Below the pieces are notes generated by a model. That model was not told where the DNA came from. It saw only the letters and a list, made by a program, of their open reading frames with translations, and did not search any database. DNA of 64,000 nucleotides from Mesonia sediminis (GTDB lineage: Bacteria; Bacteroidota; Bacteroidia; Flavobacteriales; Flavobacteriaceae): NCBI RefSeq assembly GCF_042684705.1, contig NZ_JBHULZ010000041.1, positions 744,001 to 808,000 of the forward strand. The letters are read 5' to 3'. Shown piece after piece: positions 35,784 through 45,110 of the stretch. The stretch's first letter is position 1; each line of letters begins with the position of its first letter. Position numbers and translations under genes: made by a program.

Positions 35784-36766
35784 GCCTTTATAAACTTTTC
35801 CCAAGTAATGGCCAAACCTTCATCTACACGCACTTTAGGACTATATCCCATTTGGGTTTTAGCTTTGGTAATATCGGCTAAACTGTCGCGCACATCTCCT
35901 TTTCTTGGCGCACCGTATTGAGCTTCCACCTTTTTCCCAGAAGTATCCTTTAAACTCTCCCATAACTTATTTAGGCTAATACGTTCGCCTACCGCTACAT
36001 TATATACCTCATTGGCCGCCTCATCGGGCGCAAACATGGCTTTGATATTGGCTTGCACCGCATTGGCTACAAAAGTAAAATCTCGGGTTTGTTCTCCATC
36101 GCCATTGATGGTGGGCGCTTTTTCTTCTTTTAAGGCTTGCATAAATAGGGGGATCACTGCTGCATAAGCGCCATTCGGACTCTGTTTGGGTCCGAAGACA
36201 TTAAAATAACGCAATCCTATAAGTTGAGTGCCATAAGTTTTAGCAAACACATCGGCATACAATTCATTTACATATTTGGTTACCGCATAAGGCGATAAGG
36301 GTTTCCCGATAGTAGCCTCTACTTTGGGTAAAGCTTTAGAGTCACCATAAGTTGAACTCGAGGCGGCATATACCAATCGCTTTACGGAAGTACTTTCTTT
36401 TTGAGCGACCAACATATTAAGAAAACCACTTACATTCACCTCATTTGAAGTCACCGGGTCATCTATTGAACGCGGAACCGAGCCCAAAGCCGCTTGGTGA
36501 CTCACATAGTCTATACCTTGCATGGCTTTTTGACAGGTAGCTAAATCTCTGATATCACCTTCGATAAATTCAAAGTTAGGCAAGTCTTCAAATTCCTGAA
36601 TATTGGCATAATAACCATTAGAAAGGTTATCTAAAACCCGAACTTTTTTAGCTCCGTGGGTGAGTAGGTATTCCACTAAATTAGAACCTATAAAACCTGC
36701 TCCTCCTGTGACTAAAAATGAATACTCTCCTAAATCTCCTTTATGAAAGGCTTCTGAATACATCAT
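35780..36766 (-). CDS. UDP-N-acetylglucosamine 4-epimerase-like SDR (WbpP/TviC type)
   Basis: 328 residues. NAD-binding GGAGFIG motif, ALGSVPRSIDDPV, SSSTYGDS and the YxxxK pair in SPYAVTKYVNELYADVF, all as in WbpP. The reaction is interconversion of UDP-GlcNAc(A) and UDP-GalNAc(A). With the dehydrogenase upstream it gives UDP-GalNAcA. It overlaps the Wzm-like permease gene. A hairpin with T-run (36949-36971) separates it from the dehydrogenase gene. Confidence 0.92.
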   Translation of the reverse strand: MMYSEAFHKGDLGEYSFLVTGGAGFIGSNLVEYLLTHGAKKVRVLDNLSNGYYANIQEFEDLPNFEFIEGDIRDLATCQKAMQGIDYVSHQAALGSVPRSIDDPVTSNEVNVSGFLNMLVAQKESTSVKRLVYAASSSTYGDSKALPKVEATIGKPLSPYAVTKYVNELYADVFAKTYGTQLIGLRYFNVFGPKQSPNGAYAAVIPLFMQALKEEKAPTINGDGEQTRDFTFVANAVQANIKAMFAPDEAANEVYNVAVGERISLNKLWESLKDTSGKKVEAQYGAPRKGDVRDSLADITKAKTQMGYSPKVRVDEGLAITWEKFIKA

Positions 36767-36948
36767 GTGTGCTGCGCGTTTGTCTTTGCTTGCAAATATA
36801 GTTTTTTCTGTTTAATGCTCAGAGATGCAATGTCTTTTCTTTGCTCCTTAACTTTGCCAAAACTATTGCTTTGCTGTGGCAATTTAATAATAATACTGCT
36901 ACTCACCTATGCAGGTATTTTACACTATGCTTTACGGAATAAACCCAA

Positions 36949-36971
36949 CAAAAATCCCCCTTAAAGGGGGA
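36949..36971 (-). terminator. Terminator-like hairpin between dehydrogenase and epimerase genes
   Basis: CCCCC (36956-36960) pairs with GGGGG (36966-36970), with flanking A/T pairs, and on the minus strand ATTTTTG follows. It may weaken read-through from wza-wzc into the epimerase/permease genes. Confidence 0.6.
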
Positions 36972-37041
36972 ATTGTTGACCAATTAGGCATATTAATTTT
37001 TCTTTTTCATTTGTACTTTAACCCGATAAGCATGCGTGAAT

Positions 37042-38328
37042 TTATAAACGCGCATCGATATGATCAAGGGGTAAGCAAGACTTTACGTCAAAAACCACGG
37101 TTTCTGGCTTTTTAAGTCGGTTTAAATCCATTGTTAAAAACTCGTTATGACTTACACACAAAACTACCGTATCGTATTTTTTGTCGAGCTTATTGCAATC
37201 GCCAATGAGATTAATACCAAAAATACTTTTCACCTCATCGGGGTTGGCCCAAGGGTCGCACACGTCAACATTTAAGTTGTATGTTTTTAATTCTTCAATC
37301 ACATCAATGGCCTTGGTATTGCGCACATCGGGACAATTTTCTTTAAAAGTAATTCCTAAAACCAAAGCGTTTCCGCCTTTGATCTGGGCTTCTTTTTTTA
37401 CCATTAGTTTTATCACTTCTTGGGCCACATAGCGTCCCATCCCATCATTCATACGCCTTCCCGCCAAAATAATTTCAGGATTATAACCGGCTTCTTGAGC
37501 GCGTTGTGCCAAATAATAAGGGTCTACTCCAATGCAGTGCCCGCCTACTAAACCGGGAGTGAATTTGATAAAATTCCATTTTGTAGCGGCAGCTTCTAAA
37601 ACCGCATCGGTATCGATATCGAGTAGTCTAAAGATTTTACTCAATTCGTTTACAAAGGCAATATTGATATCGCGTTGTGAATTTTCGATCACCTTTGCCG
37701 CTTCGGCCACTTTAATACTTGGCGCCAAGTGCGTGCCAGCGGTGATTACCGAAGCATATAATTGATCGATGCTTTGGGCAATCGCTGGTGTAGAACCCGA
37801 GGTCACCTTTAGAATTTGGGTTACCGTATGCTTTTTATCGCCCGGATTGATACGCTCGGGAGAATAGCCGGCATAAAAATCTTTATTGAACTTCAGCCCG
37901 GATACTTGCTCTAAAATCGGTACACAAACCTCTTCGGTTACCCCTGGGTAAACAGTAGATTCGTAAATCACCACATCGTCTTTTTTAAGGTATTTGCCTA
38001 TGGTTTCACTGGCTTTTTCTAGCGGAGTAAGTACCGGGCGGTGGTTTTTATCGGTAGGCGTAGGTACCGTAACAATATACACTTGGGCGTCGTGCAAATC
38101 ATCGGCTTGCGCACTAAGGCTAAGCCCCTTATCACCCGACAGGTGGAGCACCTCTTGCAGCAACTCATCACTTACTTCTAGGGTGTGGTCGTGACCGCCT
38201 TGCAGCTCATTTACACGTTGGGTATTGATATCAAACCCCAGTACCTTATATTTTTGAGCAAAGGCAACCGCTAAGGGTAAACCTACATATCCTAAGCCTA
38301 TAATGGCAATTTTTGGAGAATTATTCAT
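37042..38328 (-). CDS. UDP-N-acetyl-sugar 6-dehydrogenase (WbpO/TviB type)
   Basis: 428 residues of the UDP-glucose/GDP-mannose dehydrogenase family. Rossmann motif IGLGYVGLPLA, VPTPTDKNHRPVLTPL, the catalytic Cys in GGHCIGVDPYYLA, and the C-terminal NAD-site region GITFKENCPDVRNTK. It oxidises UDP-GlcNAc or UDP-GalNAc to the uronic acid. Together with the WbpP-like epimerase it supplies an N-acetylhexosaminuronic acid for the surface polysaccharide. It follows Wzc by 12 bp. Confidence 0.93.
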   Translation of the reverse strand: MNNSPKIAIIGLGYVGLPLAVAFAQKYKVLGFDINTQRVNELQGGHDHTLEVSDELLQEVLHLSGDKGLSLSAQADDLHDAQVYIVTVPTPTDKNHRPVLTPLEKASETIGKYLKKDDVVIYESTVYPGVTEEVCVPILEQVSGLKFNKDFYAGYSPERINPGDKKHTVTQILKVTSGSTPAIAQSIDQLYASVITAGTHLAPSIKVAEAAKVIENSQRDINIAFVNELSKIFRLLDIDTDAVLEAAATKWNFIKFTPGLVGGHCIGVDPYYLAQRAQEAGYNPEIILAGRRMNDGMGRYVAQEVIKLMVKKEAQIKGGNALVLGITFKENCPDVRNTKAIDVIEELKTYNLNVDVCDPWANPDEVKSIFGINLIGDCNKLDKKYDTVVLCVSHNEFLTMDLNRLKKPETVVFDVKSCLPLDHIDARL

Positions 38329-38340
38329 AGTGCAATAATC

Positions 38341-40791
38341 TTATTTCTTGTTTTTAAATAATCGGCTGTACCAGCTTCGTTTGATTTCGGGTTCGTGGTA
38401 ACCGTTGCCATAGTTGCCATAACTGTAACCGTAACCATAGCCGTAGCCATAACCATAGCCGTATTTGGCTTTTTGCTGGAAGTAATTCAGTACAAAACTG
38501 ATGTTCTTAACCTCGCCCGATTTGTATTTTTCGTTGATTACATTCAACATTCCCTTACGGGTATAATTTTGACGTACAATATATAAATTGGCATCTGAGA
38601 ATTTAGTCAGATTCAAAGCATCCGAAACGAGTCCGATAGGTGGCGTATCCAGTATAATGTAATCGTAACGCTTTTCGAGTTGTCGAATCAGGTCTTCCAT
38701 CTCTTCTTTCATCAATAACTCAGAGGGGTTAGGCGGTACCGCACCCGAGGTAATCACATCTAAATTATCATAGCGTGTTTGTTGTATAATATCATCGATA
38801 CCATCTTGGTTGATTAAATAATTGACCACCCCTTTATCGTTATTGATTTCGAAATCGTCAAAAATTTTAGGCTTACGTAAATCCAATCCCATCAATAAGG
38901 TTTTCTTTCCGCTTATAGCAAATACCGAGGCCAAGTTCATAGATATAAAAGTTTTACCCTCTCCCGAAATCGAGGAGGTCACCAGCACGGTTTTACAACC
39001 TTTTAATTGTCTTTGGCGGTAGATAAATTGAAGACTGGTACGCAATCCGCGAAAGCTCTCGGCTATAGCCGATTTAGATTTATGATAAACCACCAAATTG
39101 GAAGATAAACGACTTTTGCCCACCATACCCAAAATAGAAATAGGCGATAGTTTTTCAACATCTTTAACGCTGTTCACCTTGTTATCTAAGAAAACAAGAA
39201 TAAAAACAAACACCAGCGGTATGGCACTACCCAATAAAATGGCCATCACATAATTAAGCTGAGTATTGGGTCCTATTTTTCCTCCGCCTACATCTTTGGC
39301 CTCATCGATTACCTGCACATCGCTTACATTGGCTGCTTTTACTAAGCCGGCCTCGTTGCGTTTGTTTAAAAACAGGTTATAGGTTTGCTCGCTTATGGTG
39401 TAGCGGCGTTGAATATTCAACAGGTCTTGCTCGTCTTGCGGCAGTTGGCGCACTTTAGCTTCGAGCTGATTGATGGTACGCTTTACGGAATTGATCTCGT
39501 CTTGCAACAAGCCGGTTGAACTGGCGATATTCTCTAGCAATACCTCTTTGGTAGCATTGATTTGCCTATCGATATCTTTAAACTTGGGGTTATTGGCTTT
39601 GGCGCCGTATTCATAGGCGCTGCGCTGCTCAGACAATTGCACGATGCGCCCCACTCCGCTTGAAATGCTTGGCTCTTCGATACCCGAAACACTAGGTGCG
39701 GGCACATTAGAATAATCGGTACGCGACTGCAAATAGTCTTTTAAAGTATTGAAATAGTTTAGCTTGCGACTTAATTCTTGTTCTTGCTCATCGAGCACGG
39801 TTAGGCGGTCTCTTAGTTGTTGCGCTTCGCCAGTGATGTCTATAATCGAATTGTTCTTTCTAAAATCATTGAGTTCGTCTTCTACCCCACGTAATTCTTC
39901 GGCACGTTTTTGTAAACTGCTATCGATAAACCGAATGGTTTTGGTCGCAAAAAGGTTTTTTCTATCAAGCATATTACGGCTTAGTACGGCAGCGGTGGTA
40001 TTGAGGTAATCTACAATTTTAGCTTTATTGTTTCCGCGTAAAGCGAGACTCAATACCGAAGAACCTTTTTCTTCTGGTCGAATTTGAATGTTTTGGTAGT
40101 TTTTAACCACCTGATTAAAATTATGTAACTCGATATAATAGGGCTTACCTATTATTAAAGGCATATCATTAGGCAAGAGTCGGCCTTTTAAAAAAGGCAG
40201 TTCGATAGGCTGCTTAAGTTGGTATTGTTTTTTAAAAGCTCCTGCGGGAAGCCCTACTTGTCCCAATTTCTTATCGCTATACCGCATTGCCGAAGCCTGA
40301 ACGGCTTCTTCTAAATTATAGGAGAGCTCAAAATGCTTTTCGTCTTTAAAAACAACTTTAAGCGGTGTGTACAAAACCTGAAAAGCGCTAGTGTCCACTT
40401 CAAATTGAAAAGGCACCGAGCCATAGGCATCGATGAGCTGGTATTTACCTTCTTGCAGGTAATTGACATAGTAATTTAACTCCTCAACCACCTGCTCGTT
40501 ATGCGAGCGTGTTTTTAAGGTGGTAACGGCGGTACTTACTTTATCGGAGGTTCCGCCCCAATTAAAGGTGAGGCTAGTGTTGGAGGTGAAAAACGGATTT
40601 TGATCGTCTTTGATGCTGATAAGCGAACTCAGTTGATAAACCGGTAATTTGCGTACATTAATGTAGTAGGCAATTCCCAAACCCACAGCAATACTAATGG
40701 CAAAAATATACCAATAGCTAAAGACTTTAAAGACAAAGCCTTTAAAGTCAAAATTTTGTTCTTGTTCTTGTAGGGCAAATTCTTCTTCCAT
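38341..40791 (-). CDS. Polysaccharide co-polymerase tyrosine autokinase (Wzc-like)
   Basis: 816 residues: N-terminal Wzz domain with TM1 (about 25-45), a long periplasmic coiled coil, TM2 near 510, then a BY-kinase domain with Walker A SISGEGKT, Walker A' LLMGLDLRKPK and Walker B YIILDTPP. The C-terminal cluster consists of YG repeats (about 780-797) before a basic RSWYSRLFKNKK end; these tyrosines are probably the autophosphorylation sites. It controls chain length and export with Wza, which abuts it directly. Confidence 0.94.
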   Translation of the reverse strand: MEEEFALQEQEQNFDFKGFVFKVFSYWYIFAISIAVGLGIAYYINVRKLPVYQLSSLISIKDDQNPFFTSNTSLTFNWGGTSDKVSTAVTTLKTRSHNEQVVEELNYYVNYLQEGKYQLIDAYGSVPFQFEVDTSAFQVLYTPLKVVFKDEKHFELSYNLEEAVQASAMRYSDKKLGQVGLPAGAFKKQYQLKQPIELPFLKGRLLPNDMPLIIGKPYYIELHNFNQVVKNYQNIQIRPEEKGSSVLSLALRGNNKAKIVDYLNTTAAVLSRNMLDRKNLFATKTIRFIDSSLQKRAEELRGVEDELNDFRKNNSIIDITGEAQQLRDRLTVLDEQEQELSRKLNYFNTLKDYLQSRTDYSNVPAPSVSGIEEPSISSGVGRIVQLSEQRSAYEYGAKANNPKFKDIDRQINATKEVLLENIASSTGLLQDEINSVKRTINQLEAKVRQLPQDEQDLLNIQRRYTISEQTYNLFLNKRNEAGLVKAANVSDVQVIDEAKDVGGGKIGPNTQLNYVMAILLGSAIPLVFVFILVFLDNKVNSVKDVEKLSPISILGMVGKSRLSSNLVVYHKSKSAIAESFRGLRTSLQFIYRQRQLKGCKTVLVTSSISGEGKTFISMNLASVFAISGKKTLLMGLDLRKPKIFDDFEINNDKGVVNYLINQDGIDDIIQQTRYDNLDVITSGAVPPNPSELLMKEEMEDLIRQLEKRYDYIILDTPPIGLVSDALNLTKFSDANLYIVRQNYTRKGMLNVINEKYKSGEVKNISFVLNYFQQKAKYGYGYGYGYGYGYSYGNYGNGYHEPEIKRSWYSRLFKNKK

Positions 40792-41589
40792 CTATAAACG
40801 CGTTGACAATAAAATGATCGAAGTAAACAAAGTAACCACAGAAGCTATGGCGCTAAAGGTTTCTAAACCGTTGGCCCCAAAGCCTAGACTCTTTTGCGGC
40901 AGCGGTTTTACAATAATCAAATCGTTGGGTTGTATATAGTAATAAGGAGAATGAATAGCATCGAGATTGGTAAGGTCGATGCGGTGTACCTTTTGGCCTT
41001 CGGGATATTGACGTAAAATTACCACATCGGTACGGTCTCCCGTCACTTCGATATCGCCTGCATTGGCAATGGCCTCCATAATGGTAACTTGATCTTTGTA
41101 AATAACCTGGCTACCCGAACCAATTTCACCAATGGTAGTATAGCGAACGCCAGCCAGTTTTACAGTTACAAAAATATTGGCCTCCTCTTTAAAGTAATCG
41201 GCTAGCAAGCGTTTCTCAATTTTCTCTCGAATCTCGTCCAATGTATAGCCGAGTACATTTACTTCGCCTAAAGTAGGAACGCGAATATTCCCGTGATCAT
41301 CTACTCGAAAACCATCGTAATACAAACGCTCTTCGCCAGTAGCCGAAATTTCGCTATCGTTTATGGGGTTAAACATCGCCACCAATTCTTGATCGAGTGC
41401 CTTGATACGGATACTCAACAAATCATTGGTTTGCACGCGATAAGGCGGTTGCAACTTGCGCACAGCCATCAAACTGTCTATTTGACTTTTTTCTTCTTGC
41501 AAATAGGTTAATCGTTGCGTACTGATACACGAGCTCAATCCCAGTATTAGCAATAAAAAGACGATTAATTGGCTGTATTTCATAGGCAT
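40792..41589 (-). CDS. Polysaccharide export lipoprotein (Wza-like)
   Basis: 265 residues with lipoprotein signal (LGLSSC), a Poly_export domain (YRVQTNDLLSIRIKALDQEL) and an SLBB domain (TIGEIGSGSQVIYKDQVTIMEAIANAGDIEVTG), and a C-terminal membrane helix. It forms the outer-membrane export channel. Two ATG starts six bases apart (41589, 41583) are equally possible. First gene of the wza-wzc-dehydrogenase run, preceded by a -7 box at 41610. Confidence 0.93.
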   Translation of the reverse strand: MPMKYSQLIVFLLLILGLSSCISTQRLTYLQEEKSQIDSLMAVRKLQPPYRVQTNDLLSIRIKALDQELVAMFNPINDSEISATGEERLYYDGFRVDDHGNIRVPTLGEVNVLGYTLDEIREKIEKRLLADYFKEEANIFVTVKLAGVRYTTIGEIGSGSQVIYKDQVTIMEAIANAGDIEVTGDRTDVVILRQYPEGQKVHRIDLTNLDAIHSPYYYIQPNDLIIVKPLPQKSLGFGANGLETFSAIASVVTLFTSIILLSTRL

Positions 41590-41609
41590 AAATTAGGCTG
41601 TATAAGCCA

Positions 41610-41617
41610 CAAATATA
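41610..41617 (-). promoter_or_regulatory. -7 promoter box of the polysaccharide operon
   Basis: The minus strand reads TATATTTG, an exact TAnnTTTG match about 20 bp before the wza start. No -33 TTG lies at the optimal spacing. Confidence 0.5.
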
Positions 41618-41695
41618 AGTTTTAACAAGTAATAATAAAACCCAAAAGAAGTAAACTCAAATATTTCTCGTTTATTTGTGTAAAAATCTTACGTT

Positions 41696-43555
41696 TTGAA
41701 TTACGCTTCTATAGAAAATATCTCCAAAGCTTATGGAGAGCGGGTCTTGTTTACCGGACTTTCTTTTGGCATTAACCAAGGACAAAAAATAGCCTTAATC
41801 GCTAAAAATGGAACAGGAAAAACCTCTTTGCTCAATATTTTATCTCAGCAAGAATTACCCGATGAGGGGCAGGTGGTTTTTAGAAAATCGATCAAAACCG
41901 CATTTTTGCCACAAGAACCTCAACTCGACCCCAATTTAAGTGTAGAGCAAACAATTTTTAGCAGCGATAACGAGACTTTACGGATTATCGCCGCTTACGA
42001 AAAAGCATTAAAAAACCCCGAAGATACCGAAGCTTACCAAGCGGCCTTTGAAAAGATGGAAGCACAACAAGCTTGGGATTTTGAAACCGAATACAAGCAA
42101 ATATTATCTCAGCTTAAATTAGACCGCTTAGACCAGCCGGTTGCTAGCCTGAGTGGAGGCCAAAAAAAACGATTGGCATTGGCGACGGTGCTATTAGACC
42201 GTCCCGATTTATTGATTCTTGATGAGCCCACCAACCACCTTGATCTAGAAATGATCGAGTGGTTAGAAGATTTTTTTAAGCGCGAAAACTTCACCCTGTT
42301 TATGGTTACCCACGATCGTTATTTCTTAGAACGTGTGTGTAATGAAATCATAGAATTAGAAAACGGAAACCTCTATACCTACAAAGGCAATTACTCATAC
42401 TATCTCGATAAAAAAGAGGCACGAGTAGCGCTAGAAGAAACCAATACCGATAAAGCCAAGCAGTTGTATAAAAAAGAATTGGATTGGATGCGGCGTCAAC
42501 CCAAAGCCCGTACCACCAAATCGAAATCGCGTATCGCCGATTTTAGCGACATCAAGGCTAGAGCGCATCAACGTCGTAAAGACCACCAAGTACAGCTCGA
42601 AATAAATATGGAGCGTATGGGTAATAAAATTGTCGAGTTGCACAAGGTGAGTAAAAGCTATGACGATAAAGTTTTATTAGACCAGTTTAGCTACAACTTT
42701 CAGCCGGGAGAGCGTGTAGGCATCATCGGTAAAAACGGAACAGGAAAATCTACCTTTTTAAATATCGTCACCGGCGCTTTAACGCCCGATGCGGGAAAAA
42801 TCACACTAGGAGAAACTATAAAATTTGGCTATTACACCCAGAAGGGAATTGCCATAAAAGAAGGTCAAAAGGTAATCGATGTGATACGCGAGTTTGGCGA
42901 TTACATTCCGCTTAAAAAAGGAAGGCAAATTTCGGCAGCGCAATTGCTGGAGCGATTTTTATTCGACCGTAAAAAGCAGTATGACTATGTAGAAAAATTA
43001 AGCGGAGGCGAGCGCAAAAGGCTTTATTTATGTACGGTACTCATACAGAATCCTAATTTCTTGATTTTAGATGAGCCTACCAATGATTTGGATATTGTAA
43101 CCTTAAATGTGCTCGAAAGCTTTTTATTAGATTATCCGGGTTGCTTGATTGTAGTTTCGCACGACCGTTACTTTATGGATAAAATTGTAGATCATTTATT
43201 GGTATTTAAGGGAGGCGGAAAAATCGAAGATTTCCCCGGCAACTACTCCGATTACCGCGCTTACGAGAGCAGTAGCACCCCAGAACCAACGCCAGATAAA
43301 GACTCCAGCGCCAAAGCAGCTTACGCCGAACAAAAGCAAGCTAAAAAATTATCTTACAACGATCAAAAGCTGTTTAAGCGTCTAGAAAAAGAAATCACTC
43401 AATTAGAAAAAAAGAAAGAGCAGTTGCAGCAGGCTTTTTTAACAGAATTGAGCGAAGAAGAAATCAAAGAAAAATCTATTGCACTGCAGCAGCTCGAAAA
43501 AGAATTGGAAGAAAAAACCGAACGTTGGTTTGAACTGAGTATGGAGCTGGAGTAA
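41696..43555 (+). CDS. ABC-F family ATPase (Uup-like)
   Basis: 619 residues with two ABC domains. First: Walker A IAKNGTGKTS, signature SLSGGQKKRL, Walker B LLILDEPTNHLD. Second: GIIGKNGTGKST, KLSGGERKRL, FLILDEPTNDLD. They are joined by the KARTTKSKSRI linker and followed by a C-terminal coiled coil (about 560-619), as in Uup. ABC-F proteins act on the ribosome or (Uup) on branched DNA. Start codon is TTG at 41696, supported by the conserved beginning NYASIENISKAYG. Confidence 0.92.
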   Translation: MNYASIENISKAYGERVLFTGLSFGINQGQKIALIAKNGTGKTSLLNILSQQELPDEGQVVFRKSIKTAFLPQEPQLDPNLSVEQTIFSSDNETLRIIAAYEKALKNPEDTEAYQAAFEKMEAQQAWDFETEYKQILSQLKLDRLDQPVASLSGGQKKRLALATVLLDRPDLLILDEPTNHLDLEMIEWLEDFFKRENFTLFMVTHDRYFLERVCNEIIELENGNLYTYKGNYSYYLDKKEARVALEETNTDKAKQLYKKELDWMRRQPKARTTKSKSRIADFSDIKARAHQRRKDHQVQLEINMERMGNKIVELHKVSKSYDDKVLLDQFSYNFQPGERVGIIGKNGTGKSTFLNIVTGALTPDAGKITLGETIKFGYYTQKGIAIKEGQKVIDVIREFGDYIPLKKGRQISAAQLLERFLFDRKKQYDYVEKLSGGERKRLYLCTVLIQNPNFLILDEPTNDLDIVTLNVLESFLLDYPGCLIVVSHDRYFMDKIVDHLLVFKGGGKIEDFPGNYSDYRAYESSSTPEPTPDKDSSAKAAYAEQKQAKKLSYNDQKLFKRLEKEITQLEKKKEQLQQAFLTELSEEEIKEKSIALQQLEKELEEKTERWFELSMELE

Positions 43556-43559
43556 AGCT

Positions 43560-43575
43560 ATCCGCTTTAAGCGGA
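43560..43575. repeat. TCCGCTTTAAGCGGA palindrome, copy 2 (complete)
   Basis: The full 15-bp palindrome lies between the ABC-F stop and the methyltransferase start. Its ATCCGCTTTAAGCG core is shared exactly with 22031, 51623 and 54964. Confidence 0.65.
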
Positions 43576-43591
43576 AACAAAGAAATAGAAT

Positions 43592-44362
43592 ATGAATCAC
43601 TTGTTAAAATCATATCCTAGATTTTGGTTAAAAAGCACCAATGCCCACGGGGTACACTCTCCCTTTGTGTACGATTGGGTAACCCGATGTTTATACGACA
43701 AAAAAGACTACGCGGCTTATCGGCTTATCAAGGCATATCATAAAGCTATGCGTAGTAATCACCATGCGATTGAGGTAAAAGATTTTGGTGCAGGATCACG
43801 GGTATTTTCGCCTAATAAAAAAAGAAAGGTAAGTGCTATTGCTAAGCAAGCGGGTAGTACGCTTAAACGCAGTCAACTGCTTTATAGAATTTGCCGTTAT
43901 TTTGATATCAAGCAAGCGGTTGAATTGGGCACTTCATTGGGTTTGGGAAGTATTGGGATGGCCGCTAATTCGGGCACGCAAGTACACAGCTTTGAAGCCT
44001 GCCAGGCCACGGCAAAATTAGCCCAAAACCAAATGCAAAAAATGCAACGCAACAATTGGCAGTTGCATTTGGGCTTATTTAAAGATACTTTAAAGCAAGT
44101 ACCCGATAAAATTGATTTGGCATTTATAGATGGGCACCATGATGAGCAGGCTACTTACGCGTATTTTTGTACCTTGTTGGCGCATAAACACAACGACAGT
44201 GTATTTATTATAGACGACATTTACTGGTCGGCTGGTATGCAGCGCGCTTGGGAGCGGATTAAAAAGCATCCCGAGGTAAGGGTAAGCATAGATTGTTTTT
44301 ATTGGGGCTTGGTATTTTTTAGAGCTGAGCAAGCTCGAGAAGAATTTAGCATTCGCATGTAA
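43592..44362 (+). CDS. Class I SAM-dependent methyltransferase
   Basis: 256 residues. After a basic N-terminal part with HGVHSPFVYDW, the SAM motif is AVELGTSLGLGSIGMA, followed by VHSFEACQATAKLAQ and DLAFIDGHHDEQ, an O-methyltransferase-3-like layout (DGxH). Substrate unknown. The N-terminal HSPFVYDWV pattern is common in Bacteroidota homologues. It sits between the ABC-F gene and a MacB-like ABC ATPase, with no strong operon link. Confidence 0.85.
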   Translation: MNHLLKSYPRFWLKSTNAHGVHSPFVYDWVTRCLYDKKDYAAYRLIKAYHKAMRSNHHAIEVKDFGAGSRVFSPNKKRKVSAIAKQAGSTLKRSQLLYRICRYFDIKQAVELGTSLGLGSIGMAANSGTQVHSFEACQATAKLAQNQMQKMQRNNWQLHLGLFKDTLKQVPDKIDLAFIDGHHDEQATYAYFCTLLAHKHNDSVFIIDDIYWSAGMQRAWERIKKHPEVRVSIDCFYWGLVFFRAEQAREEFSIRM

Positions 44363-44405
44363 CAAAGCTGCCGTGCTAACGTCTTATAAAACAGAAAGCA
44401 GAAGT

Positions 44406-45110
44406 ATGAATAAAGTTATTGATATTACTAAAATTACCCGAGATTTTAAACTTGGCCAAGAAACCGTACACGTTTTAAAAGGCATAGACCTGGTTATTGA
44501 AAAAGGCGAATACGTTGCGATTATGGGGCCGTCTGGATCAGGAAAATCAACTTTGATGAATTTACTAGGCTGTTTAGATACCCCTACCGCCGGAAAGTAC
44601 ATATTAAACGGGCAGGATGTTTCGCAGCTCAGCGATGATGAGTTAGCAGAGATTAGAAATAAAGAAATCGGCTTTGTATTTCAAACTTTTAATTTGCTTC
44701 CGCGAACCACAGCTTTAGACAATGTGGCTTTACCTATGATTTATGCCGGCAAATCAAAACAAGAACGCAACGAGCGGGCGGCCGAAGTATTGCAAGACGT
44801 TGGGCTAGGCGATCGGATGGACCATAAACCCAATCAGCTTTCAGGTGGACAGCGCCAAAGAGTAGCCGTGGGGCGTGCTTTGGTAAACAAGCCTTCTATT
44901 ATCTTAGCCGATGAACCTACGGGAAACTTGGATTCTAAAACCTCTGTAGAAATCATGCATCTTTTTGATGCGATTCATGCCGCTGGCAATACGGTAATTT
45001 TGGTTACTCACGAAGAAGATATTGCAGCCCACGCGCATAGGGTTATTCGTCTGCGCGATGGTCTTATAGAAACCGATATCAAACAAAAGCCAAAAAGCTA
45101 TGCAATTTGA
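44406..45110 (+). CDS. MacB/LolD-type ABC transporter ATPase
   Basis: About 234 residues from ATG 44406. Walker A GPSGSGKSTLMN, Q-loop FVFQTFNLLPRTTALDNVALP, signature LSGGQRQRVAVGRAL, Walker B IILADEPTGNLD, His switch VTHE. This is the LolD/MacB/FtsE-like class that works with FtsX-type permeases in lipoprotein transport or efflux. No permease gene is adjacent; the next gene is a small membrane protein overlapping by 11 bp. An upstream ATG at 44373 would add 11 residues. Confidence 0.92.
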   Translation: MNKVIDITKITRDFKLGQETVHVLKGIDLVIEKGEYVAIMGPSGSGKSTLMNLLGCLDTPTAGKYILNGQDVSQLSDDELAEIRNKEIGFVFQTFNLLPRTTALDNVALPMIYAGKSKQERNERAAEVLQDVGLGDRMDHKPNQLSGGQRQRVAVGRALVNKPSIILADEPTGNLDSKTSVEIMHLFDAIHAAGNTVILVTHEEDIAAHAHRVIRLRDGLIETDIKQKPKSYAI

